Below, piece by piece: positions 35,301 through 43,100 of a stretch of 64,000 nucleotides of DNA. The stretch is from Hahella chejuensis KCTC 2396 (lineage in GTDB: Bacteria > Pseudomonadota > Gammaproteobacteria > Pseudomonadales > Oleiphilaceae), in NCBI RefSeq assembly GCF_000012985.1, contig NC_007645.1:2820501-2884500 (forward strand). Direction: 5' to 3'. The position numbers and the translations under genes are program-made. The first letter of the stretch is position 1. The number at the start of each line of letters is the position of its first letter. Below the pieces are notes generated by a model, which worked only from the letters and a program-made list of their open reading frames with translations, was not told the DNA's origin and searched no databases.

Positions 35301-38300
35301 TGCGAATACCTTGGTGCAACTGTTCGTCAACGGTGAAGCGCAAGGCGATGCATATCCAGTTGCTGAAGCCGGCGTGTTCTCCGGCTTGGTAACTCTGCAG
35401 GATGGCGTGAATGAAATCACCGCCAAGGCGACCTATGCAGGGCGCACTAAAGTCAGCGCCGCCAGTGCGGCCCTGTCAGTAACTTTGGATAACACTCTGC
35501 CGAACGCGCCGCAAAGTTTGTCTGCAGTCGGAAAGGCGCTGGGTAAAGTGGCGCTGGGCTGGATGCCGGTCAACGACCCTAGAGTGAAAGGGTATAACCT
35601 GTATCGCTCCACTGAACCATTCAGCGCCATTGCAGAAGCTGGCGCGCCGGTGAATCAGAAGCTGATTACTGGAACCAGTTATACAGATGTGCCTTTTACT
35701 GATGGAACCTATTTCTATCGTGTCGCCAGCGTTAATGAGCTAGGCAGCTTGAGTGAGCTATCAGATGTTGTTGACGCGAAGGCTGACAGCGAGGCGCCAA
35801 AGGCGGTGAAAGTCGAGTATGCGGCATACGGCGCCAAGGATGAAGCGAGTGGTCGTTACGGGCCTGGGTTGATTGATGTCGCCGTAACTTTTGATGAGCC
35901 ACTGCGCAATACACCCTATTTTGCCTTGGCGACAGAAAATGCTCTGCCGCTCACCGTAGAGTTAGAGCGCGACTTTGATGATGAGCTGTTGTACCGCGGT
36001 CAGTTCGAGATCGAGGCGACTACGCCCGCTGGCGTTGTGACCCCCGTGCTGGCGGCGTTTGACAGTGTTGGTAATCGTGGATCTGTTGTGGTAAGCGGTG
36101 GCGATCTGCGCATTGATACGCAAGGGCCGGATGTCCGTACTTTGACAGTCAACCCCGCTGCGCCGATTCGTAACGATGATCCGGCTGGCAAAGAAGTTGA
36201 AGTTGTCCTGACCCTGGCGGATGACGTCAATTCAGGCGAAGAACCGAAGCTGGTTCCGTTTATTGAGGAAAATGGCGCTCCTACGGTTATTGCTGCTTAT
36301 CAGGACGGTATTGCGCTGAACAAAGACGGATCTTCCCAGGCGGGGCGGCCGGTTTACGTTGGACGCATGCGATTGCCGTTGACGGCGGGACAAGACCAGG
36401 ATGGACAGCCCAACGCGGAACAGCTCGGCTTTTTGCTTTCCGCCCAGGACGATCTTGGTAACGCCGCCAAGCCTGTGCCTGCGCACATACGCTTTCAGGT
36501 TTATCAGGGAGAGTTGCCTCCGTTAGGCGCGCCGGATCAGTTGATGGGCAAAGCCTTACCTGGTGGACGCATTGCCTTGAACTGGAGTCTGGTGGGCAGC
36601 GCGGCGGGGTATGCGTTGTATCGTAAAGCGCCCGGTGAAACCGAGTTGTCAGAATGGAAGCGATTCGACGACGTGTTGATGGATAGCTACATCGACGGTG
36701 AGTCAACGCCTTTGGCTGATGGCGAATATCAGTACGCCATTGCCTCTCTGCGTAGTGAAAACGGGCAGACGACTGTCAGTGCGCCTGGCGTGTCTGTGAC
36801 GATCAGTTCTGATGCTACTGCGCCGATGGCTCCTGCCGGCCTGCAAGCCAGGCTGAGCGGTTCCGGCGTGCACCTGCAATGGCAAGCGCCAGCGGGCGAT
36901 GATTTACGTTACAACGTCTATCGACTGAATCTGCCGGAAACGGCGGAGGATATTGATCTCTCTGACGTTGCAGCGCTTCAGGAAAATCTCCCGAAAGAGG
37001 TCGCGCTGGATAGCAAGCCTTCAGAAACTGAACACCTGTATGTGGTGACGGCGGTGGATAGCGCAGGTAATGAGTCTGCTCCTTCCAACACCCAGTATGT
37101 AAATGCAGATTTGCTGCCTGTTAATCAATTGAGCGTGTTGCTGGAAAACGACAGCCGTCCGGTGGTCAACTGGAGCCACAATGGCGCCAGTATCGCTGGA
37201 TACGATATTTACGTTGGCGATGACGCAGATCGCGTCAAGCTCAATGCTGATCTGCTGACTAACGCGGATTATGAAGATCTGGGTTACAACGCGGGTGAGT
37301 TCAGCTCCGGCTCGGTGGAAGAGCGCTTCTACACTGTCGTGGCGAAAGACAACCAAGGCAAGGAAAGCATTGGCCACAGTCTTTTGCTGCCCGCGCTGAG
37401 CGTTGATTTGAAGCCTGCTGACGAGTCTGAAAGCGGCATTGAGCCAATCAAACGTGGCGTCATGAACCGAGTGTTGTTCCGCGTCGCCAATAGCGGCGTG
37501 ACCAAGATTGAACGTGTGCGTTTGAAAGTGACGGTGAACGTCGCGGGAGCGGCCAAGTCTCACTACTCGGACTACTTCGCTGTTGAACCGGGAAGCTTCT
37601 CCGACGTAGGCGTTGTCATCGGCGGATATCAGTCTCTGGATGCGTTTGCGGATCTCGATATCAGCATTCTCTGGTCGCCGCAGGCGGGTGAGAACGTAGA
37701 GATTCGTCAGTGGCGTCAGGTAGCCGTTGGCCAGTCCGCGCTGGTGGCGACTCTGGAGACACTGAACTTCGTTCGCGGCGCAACAGGAAAAGCGCGATTC
37801 CGATTGGAAAACGTCAGCGATGTGGAGTCTGAGATTCTCATGGCGGCGAACAGCGGTAAGCACGACTCACCAGACATTCGCTTTATCCTTGAGGACTTCG
37901 CTGGCAACGTGTATGGCGCGACCTCTATCAAGCAAGTGACTGGAGATGTCGTCACCACCACGGACCGCTCCACAGTAGCGCGTATTCCAGCGGGCGGCGA
38001 GTACGTCACAGAATACTTTGACGTGCCTGTGCCGTCTTCTGTCCCGGAGTCAGCGTTGCTGCGTTTGGAGATTGACAAGCTGCACTACCAGGTTGGCCGC
38101 GATGCGCATGTTGCGATCGCTGGTACACGCGCGTCACAAGTAGTGACGTTACAGGAGACGCCTTATTACGGTGAGCTGACGTCTGTAGAGCCCGCCAAAG
38201 CGTTCGCTGGTGAAACCGTGACAATCAAGGGACGTGCGATTGATCGCGCCAGCAATGAACCGATGGCCAACGCCATATTGACGGTGGCGATGAAGGTGCG

Positions 38301-40110
38301 CGGGTTTGAGCGCCAATACGCTGCCTTTACTGATGTGGAGGGCCAGTTCGAGTTCACCTACACGCCGACCATCAATGACACTGGAGAGTATGTCGTTTCC
38401 ATTGTCCATCCAGACAAATTGGACCGTCCGGAACACGGCCGTTTCATTGTAGAAGGCGCATCTGTGGCCCCTGCCATATACAAGGTGTCTGTGCCCAGAA
38501 ACTATGAATATGGCATGGACGTGCGCGTCAAAGCCGGTTTCAGTACGCAGTTGACCAATGTGCGTCTGGAGTGGGCGGCGGAGCTGGATGAAGACGGTCA
38601 GTCAAAACCAATGGCGGATGGACTGCAAGTCAGCAGCTCAACGCTGGAGGCTATCGCGCCGAATACTACGGGTTATCTCAAACTGAAGCTGACGGGCGAT
38701 AATCTGGCTCCAGAAAATGGACGTCTTTACTTCAAGGTTATGACGGACAACCAGGAGCAGCCTTTGGCGTTGCTGACCGTGCAATATTATCTGTCAGCGG
38801 CGGCGCCGTTGGCGAAGGTATCGCCAAGCTACATCACCTCTGGCGTCAAGCTGGGAGATGAGCAAGGGGAAACCTTTAAGGTAACCAACGGCGGCCTGGA
38901 AACATTGACCAATGCACGCCTGTCTCTGGTGGATCAATACGATGCGCCAGCTCCTGAGTGGGTGCGTATCGTTGGCGATCGCAGTCTGGGGAATATTGCG
39001 GTGAATGAATCGCGCACTATCCAGTTGGCGTTCCGTCCCGATGCGACTGTGCCTAAAGGCGACTACCGCTTTAAGGTGTTGATCCAGGGCGATAATTTGC
39101 CAACCCAGCCTTACATTGTAGATGTGGCGGTGACGGACTCCACCATCGGCGGCGTGCATTTCCATACTTCGGATATATACACCGCCACCAAGGCTGAAAA
39201 CGGCGGCCTGATTCCAGGTTTGGCGAAAGTACGCATCTCGCTGCAAAACGAAGACGTGCTCAGCGAAACCTATGAAATCACTACGGATGAATTCGGTGAT
39301 GGCTTCCTGGAAAACCTCTCCACTGGCTCTTATACCTACCGAGCCAGCGCGTTTGACCATGACAGCGTGAGCGGACGTATCTGGGTGCGCTCGGGTGCGG
39401 TGACCAGTGAAGAAGTGTTCCTGATGAACAAACTGATCTCGGTGGAGTTCTCCGTACGTGAAATCACCCTGGAAGACCGTTACGAGGTGGTGTTGAACGC
39501 CACCTACGAAACTAACGTCCCGGCCCCAGTTGTCCTGTTCGAACCCATGTCGGTCAACCTGCCGATGATGAAGAAAGGCGAGGTGTTCCAGGGTGAGTTC
39601 AGTTTGACGAACTATGGCTTGGTAAAAGCTGAAAATGTCATCACAACACTGCCTGCTGGCGATGAATTCGCGCGCTTTGAATATATGGCGGAGGTGCCCG
39701 AAACCTTGTGGCCTGGTCAGGTGGTTGTGGTGCCTTATCGTGTCGTCGCCATTCAGGACTTTAACCCCAGCGCCCAAGGTGACGCTTCTGGCGCAGGGTG
39801 TGCGCAACATAACTATGAGGCTATCTGTAACTACTCCGCCATGTGCGCCGTTGGGAGCATTATTAACAATGCGGCGAAGATGATGATGAACGCGATGGGA
39901 GGCTCCTGTGGGGGCGGTGATGGAACAGATGGCGGAATTGGTGGGGGCGGAGTATCGATCGGGGGCTATTTCCCAGGTGGCCCAGGCACTACGGTTACCC
40001 CTGAATCACCGGTGGAAAATGCGGCGGGCGGAGGTTTCTGCCCTGGACCGGATGCCGGTGGCGGAGGCCAGTGTTCTTCAGGTGGCGCAGGTCAAGGCAG
40101 TGGTAATTAG
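29302..40110 (+). CDS. giant secreted multidomain protein (LamG, Gly-rich, Ig/FN3 repeats)
   Basis: About 3602 aa from ATG 29302 (AGAGGA just upstream; a TTG at 29254 is also in frame). Signal peptide ~1-30 (SLSAVLILGASIIYA). Then: two LamG/concanavalin-like domains (~53-250, ~264-487; YWRLNETSEQ, LTLEAWLKPYKAG, FSVEAWVKPEMIG); an SbsA-like Ig domain (~493-603); two copies of a Gly-rich module with CGGSYGG (~660-835, ~995-1172); Ig-like domains with paired NQLSLKVGDLAGNFSE-type strands; several fibronectin-III modules (~1570-2700); CARDB-like and carboxypeptidase-regulatory-like domains (for example NAILTVAMKVRGFER); and a Cys- and Gly-rich tail (~3497-3602). Probably a cell-surface or released adhesin or carrier. 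It lies 13 bp upstream of the RHS gene. The function is unknown; domain borders are approximate. Confidence 0.85.
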   Translation: MGIGTEILLNVIKRSLSAVLILGASIIYAAPSSDSPQSASYEAAVLADSPIAYWRLNETSEQNVAEDKSGNGHLAKVEGNLLVELGVLSSDSAKSFANGGLSVPDHSSFAMEQLTLEAWLKPYKAGTDGSSSFLFSHGGSNYNWGLYESKNRSYCLYVRIGVVKSVCVGQEDVPANAWSHLVGTYNGSSLILYLNGQERSRLEIAGMPTKNPGVIQFSNWSGYRFEGVIDEVAIYDHALNEGEINKHYQLISFPTRKEEIYRKVVSDSDPISFWELPENEGKLIDSIGNINGNITQPTQLTQGISGADHTASYFDYQKGQRAIVPHNSSHNLKEFSVEAWVKPEMIGAYRGIITKMMNGNGYPGMALRLDGETGRKFQFAINAPRALIWATSPKEFELGNWYHLVGSYKDGVGASLYVNGELVHSVPANENTLITTPSVPLVIGAHYDYNYTHLNFDGLIDSAVFYSHILSEREIKAHYDAALTGIEPQSKPAKIVGASISDKSTLTESSEIEIYFESPIDESSFTQDDVRLMKDGSEQSIKVKKLDDVKYAVEVVGGITNRAHYVLEVGPNISSGDVIGLDQDGDALYGEVGDDVFKLSFDSFFADFVITDEATIGDDASTYENKNILIDSGLLTISGNHTFGDILLVNGGKIVTSDRAKATLTLSHLSIDESSSIDVSGKGATPDSEVRAYCGGSYGGEGGSHDWLPNKNVFGDYRRPHDLGIGGAGNNDASFSTGGGAIKVIVDRLELDGKILANGSGGANRMGAGSGGSVWIEAGVIVGSGSIAANGGNRVNTTEGGGGGGGRVAIYYDELESFDVSTQVKALGGRRVHGNYESGAAGTIFIRNKVSGEEKLIIDNRGLDDANVARTGLSGSYPMPVEIYNARIKVIDANFLKLVAFNVHVAQKGDAKIGSLFFTNSVWQQSGNKLNITDEYSFIGGGFDTKGDLSLPNNELVVDNFTYTVFSDQNWKTITLKNGGVLTTGVPSGSLTQALIVKASSINVEAGSRIDVSGKGGLPDAEVCAHCGGSYGGVGGTPVNGQENKSTYGDYRQPVLPGTGGAGGNGSSGVRGAGAVKIIADRLNLDGEVKADGDYAKSQSESGAGGGSGGSIWLDIGILSGSGRILANGGAGDYAGGGAGGRVAVYYSVLNAFDFASQVEVNGGKARHSGFTPGQDGSVYTEQKHINTYVTGLSVTEYVADKVQEITLSFVNEIDPASFSIDDILLVGDSSSVSITALEQIDGVQYRIRFSAPLEDGTYRLTVGPDIKTKDGLGMDQNHNGAPNEADDAFVASFVVDTEKPAAPTVTSHNVSTPVLINARVINLSGVKEPGTLLWLNGKRVSGQEDVNWSVSNIALQEGDNQLSLKVGDLAGNFSEEVILAINVDSQAPEVLLMAPSGIINSSDNSIRAKAEDVGASGLSLKGASVAVYRNGLAVTGELALASGEYIFTATAPLLEGSYKVVVKVADTHGNISAPKEYTFILDSTKPASPQLEAFPDVNDVNAYRFKGTREKNSSVWVNGVQKLSSEDKTTFDLLLDLQRGDNRFEFVVIDAAGNASVPTIANIRFDDTAPGQVTFTVDGTGDGTEAMLDWSAYDEFSNGNDIAAYHIYVSGSNFSDIAGMTPVASTPSGSKSFKLAGLMRGATVYAAVVAEDTAGLKRTTVTAQPVTPEDIVKPEPIVDLRALSASTSIDLSWAQHANTAGDLAGYRIYVSKAGDEEVNDIPLASANISDGRVNVKVEGLQAATANPIRITAYDLAGNESDAVSNPGVTLLANPAGVTTDPLSGQLKVSWQASQPANLVKEYRIYAQDAAFSSVAGMAPKTTVSGSALTRNIAGLSNGVTYYVAVTAVNLSGGEETQVAAVTGKPEEDNVGPEIVSIEFISANGPAQLSGSTLTMDGKVVVKANDPAGVSRVEFEKDGESWGMDLNADPDFERAWLLAGETDGAHTISVSVYDNLNNVTQIKSIPVSVDLAAPSAPQLTAPLNGVTTNRVEVDVAGAATANTLVQLFVNGEAQGDAYPVAEAGVFSGLVTLQDGVNEITAKATYAGRTKVSAASAALSVTLDNTLPNAPQSLSAVGKALGKVALGWMPVNDPRVKGYNLYRSTEPFSAIAEAGAPVNQKLITGTSYTDVPFTDGTYFYRVASVNELGSLSELSDVVDAKADSEAPKAVKVEYAAYGAKDEASGRYGPGLIDVAVTFDEPLRNTPYFALATENALPLTVELERDFDDELLYRGQFEIEATTPAGVVTPVLAAFDSVGNRGSVVVSGGDLRIDTQGPDVRTLTVNPAAPIRNDDPAGKEVEVVLTLADDVNSGEEPKLVPFIEENGAPTVIAAYQDGIALNKDGSSQAGRPVYVGRMRLPLTAGQDQDGQPNAEQLGFLLSAQDDLGNAAKPVPAHIRFQVYQGELPPLGAPDQLMGKALPGGRIALNWSLVGSAAGYALYRKAPGETELSEWKRFDDVLMDSYIDGESTPLADGEYQYAIASLRSENGQTTVSAPGVSVTISSDATAPMAPAGLQARLSGSGVHLQWQAPAGDDLRYNVYRLNLPETAEDIDLSDVAALQENLPKEVALDSKPSETEHLYVVTAVDSAGNESAPSNTQYVNADLLPVNQLSVLLENDSRPVVNWSHNGASIAGYDIYVGDDADRVKLNADLLTNADYEDLGYNAGEFSSGSVEERFYTVVAKDNQGKESIGHSLLLPALSVDLKPADESESGIEPIKRGVMNRVLFRVANSGVTKIERVRLKVTVNVAGAAKSHYSDYFAVEPGSFSDVGVVIGGYQSLDAFADLDISILWSPQAGENVEIRQWRQVAVGQSALVATLETLNFVRGATGKARFRLENVSDVESEILMAANSGKHDSPDIRFILEDFAGNVYGATSIKQVTGDVVTTTDRSTVARIPAGGEYVTEYFDVPVPSSVPESALLRLEIDKLHYQVGRDAHVAIAGTRASQVVTLQETPYYGELTSVEPAKAFAGETVTIKGRAIDRASNEPMANAILTVAMKVRGFERQYAAFTDVEGQFEFTYTPTINDTGEYVVSIVHPDKLDRPEHGRFIVEGASVAPAIYKVSVPRNYEYGMDVRVKAGFSTQLTNVRLEWAAELDEDGQSKPMADGLQVSSSTLEAIAPNTTGYLKLKLTGDNLAPENGRLYFKVMTDNQEQPLALLTVQYYLSAAAPLAKVSPSYITSGVKLGDEQGETFKVTNGGLETLTNARLSLVDQYDAPAPEWVRIVGDRSLGNIAVNESRTIQLAFRPDATVPKGDYRFKVLIQGDNLPTQPYIVDVAVTDSTIGGVHFHTSDIYTATKAENGGLIPGLAKVRISLQNEDVLSETYEITTDEFGDGFLENLSTGSYTYRASAFDHDSVSGRIWVRSGAVTSEEVFLMNKLISVEFSVREITLEDRYEVVLNATYETNVPAPVVLFEPMSVNLPMMKKGEVFQGEFSLTNYGLVKAENVITTLPAGDEFARFEYMAEVPETLWPGQVVVVPYRVVAIQDFNPSAQGDASGAGCAQHNYEAICNYSAMCAVGSIINNAAKMMMNAMGGSCGGGDGTDGGIGGGGVSIGGYFPGGPGTTVTPESPVENAAGGGFCPGPDAGGGGQCSSGGAGQGSGN
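31280..31805 (+). repeat. Gly-rich module, copy 1, inside the giant gene
   Basis: Encodes SSIDVSGKGATPDSEVRAYC, GGSYGGEGG, then VDRLELDGKILANGSGG, GGSVWIEAG and GGGGGGRVAIYYDELESFDV. It is homologous to 32285-32815 in both protein and DNA. Confidence 0.85.
32285..32815 (+). repeat. Gly-rich module, copy 2, inside the giant gene
   Basis: Encodes SRIDVSGKGGLPDAEVCAHC, GGSYGGVGG, ADRLNLDGEVKADG, GGSIWLDIG and GGGAGGRVAVYYSVLNAFDF. It matches copy 1 position by position, so this is an internal duplication of ~530 bp. Confidence 0.85.
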
Positions 40111-40123
40111 AAGGATGTTTGAA

Positions 40124-43100
40124 GTGAATTCAGTAGTAAAAGCGGTGTTTATGAGATTGTTTAATTATGCTGCCTTTGTTGTTTGTCTGGCGGTTGTTTG
40201 CCTCCAAACCGCCTCGGCGGAGCCAGGCGTATTCCTTCTAAAACAGGAGCCGGACTATAAGGCGGACTTCGTATTGGAAGAGCAAGACTTGTACGTAAAG
40301 ACGCTAGGTGACGGTGTGCGTCTGACACGCACTTATCGTCCTGGTAAAGGGTGGACCTGGAATGCGCGCTGGGCGGATCTGGAGTTTATCAAGCAGGAAG
40401 TAAAAGTGAAGTTCGCCAACAACAGCTCTGGGGGAGGCGGCTCAATTGACTTTGATCCTAAGCCGCTGGAGTTGGAAGGAGAAGCCGCTGGGTTATCGGG
40501 CTATAAAAAATGGGGGAAAATACGCCGGTTTGATACTGATTATGAGCGGGTAGCAGGCATGGCCCGATTTGGCGGCGACAGCGCTCACATTGTGCCTGTA
40601 ACTGGCGGCTATGAATGGCGTAATCGTAAGGGGGACTGGATTAAATATAATGAAGAAGGTAAGACACTTTCCTATGGCGATATTGCTAACCAATACACGC
40701 TAAATCGGGACGGACAGGGACGAATAGAGTCTGTCGTAGATAAGTTCAATCAGACGCTTTACCACATTAAGTACTCCGGCGACTCCAGGGCGCCAAGTTC
40801 CGTCACGGATTACTCCGGCCGTGAGGTGTATTACGACTATGTTGATGGAGAGTTACAGTCCGTCAAGGATGTGCGCGGTTATGAATGGCGTTATGTCTAT
40901 CACTCAGGCAAGTTGTCCCAGCGTATAGATCCTAATGGCAACGCTACTTCATATGAGTTTGACGATAATCGACTTGAGAAAATAATACTCGCCAACGGAG
41001 ACGCTACTTCTTACAAATACGAATATCTGAAAAATATTTCCATTAACCAAAAAGAAAATGCCGAGTTCTATAAAATAACAAAGAAATTACCCGATGGAAC
41101 GGTTGAGGAAGTTAAAGTCCGTAATGCGCCGAAACCAACGGGCATTGGGTTTCTTTCAACGGATAAAGGATCTTCCGCGCCTGTTAGTAGTGGGCAAGGG
41201 GTTTTATTGACTTCTGCGACTGATCAATTACTTGAAAAGAAGCGAAATGAAAAGCTCCTGTATGAAAGAGAAGTCAACGGAGAGCTAGTTAACAAGATAG
41301 TTTACGACACAAAAAATAAAATTCGCACGGTTACCCGCTATGGTGAAACGACCGAATACGTTGAAGACGTTTGGGGTAACAAAACTGAAATCCGCTATCA
41401 AGATGGGCGCAAGGAAACCGCCAAGTACCATGCTGCTTTCAATCTGCCGTTAGAGCGTATTGACCCCAAGGGCGTCAAGCATAGTTATAGCTATGATGGG
41501 GGCGCGCGCTTGACCAGCTACACCCAGTCTGGTGAAACAGAAAGTCGCTCCTTCACTTATAGCTACAGTGATACTAAGCGTACGGCAAGCATCGGTGGGG
41601 CGACTTATACCGAAAACCTTGATACCTATGGCAATGCTAAATCAGTTGTAAACCCGGAAGGCAATGTCTCTACATATACATATAATGCTTTGGGCCAAGC
41701 GATAACGGAAACACGTCCTGAAGGCGGCGTTTATACATATAGCTATGATGACGCGGGTAATCTTCTGTCTATAGAAGATCCTCTGAAACGCGTAACAAGC
41801 TTTGAATATGATCCTGCCGGAAACCTTATTAAAACTACTCTTCCGAATACTGGTGAAGTGCGCTATGGCTATAACAAGCTAAATGAGCAGACTAGCGTTA
41901 CTAGCCATTATGGATCTGTATTTAAATCTGAATATAACCATAACAATAGAGTGTTAACTTTCACAGATGCTCTAGGTAATCAGTCTCTGATTCGAAAGAC
42001 GCCACATGGTCAGATTGACTATCAAAGAGATGCTAATGGAAACGAAACCGTTTATTTCTTTGACGACTTCTTGGTTAAAGAAGCCGAATATCCTACTTTT
42101 ACGCAACAAATTGATTACGATAAGTCCCGCTGGGCTGCTGCTGTCACTAATAAGTTTGATGGGCAGGAGCAACGCTCGAATTTTGAGAGAGATTCAATTG
42201 GGCGGGTGAGTAACCTGACGGACGCAGAGTCCAATAGCACCCAGTTTGAGTATGATGTTTTTGGGCGTGTCGTTAAGTCTACGGATGCGGAACAGGGCGT
42301 CACGCAACTAGCCTATGACGGCTGGGACAACCTGATCAAACTCATTGACCCGGAAAATCGAGTCACTGGGTTTACCTATGACAAGAATAATCAGGTTAAA
42401 AGTGAAAGGCGCTTTCCTGATGGCGTCAATGCAGTGACTCGCTTTTACTTCTATGATGAAAATGGAAACCTGATTAAAGAGATTACTCCGAATGGCCAGA
42501 AGATTTTTTATCATTATGATTTGGCGGATCAATTAGAAAAAATAGAATATTTTGCGACGGAGATTGCCGTAGCGCCGGAGCAAGTAACAACATTTACCTA
42601 TAACAGTCTAGGTCAGATAGAAACCTATGGCGATGGTGATACATCCGGGCAATATCGTTATAACTTAATGGGACAGTTGATCGAGTCCACGATTAATTAT
42701 GGTCCGTTCAGCAAAACTATTAAATATAGCTATGACAAAAACGGAAGGGTCAGAACCTACACTAATCCTGAGAATGTTACATACTCCTATGGTTATGATC
42801 CTAAAGGGCAGATCCAGACAATTAATATCCCTGGCGAAGGATTATTAACCTTTAACCGCTACAGTTGGAACCAGCCGACACAGATTACACTTCCGGGAGG
42901 GATGACGATCAACCGCGTCTATGACGGCCTACAGAGAGTCAAAGAAAACCAACTGGACGATCCGGCTAACAACCCTATCGCGAGAGTGACTTTGGGGTAT
43001 GACAGTGTCGGCAATATTACCAGTCAGTCCACTGAGCACGGAGACTATCAGTATAGTTACGATAAGCTCTATCGTCTAATTGATGCGGATTACCCTGAAA

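Noticed and set aside
34648-39810. Long minus-strand ORFs of 220-340 codons inside the giant gene
   Set aside because: They mirror the high-GC third positions of the coding strand; composition is His/Arg/Val-rich nonsense and no motif is seen.
39908-40123. N-terminal extension of the RHS frame into the end of the giant gene
   Set aside because: The extension lies antiphase over the Gly-rich tail of the previous gene; the signal peptide and AAGGA site place the start at 40124.
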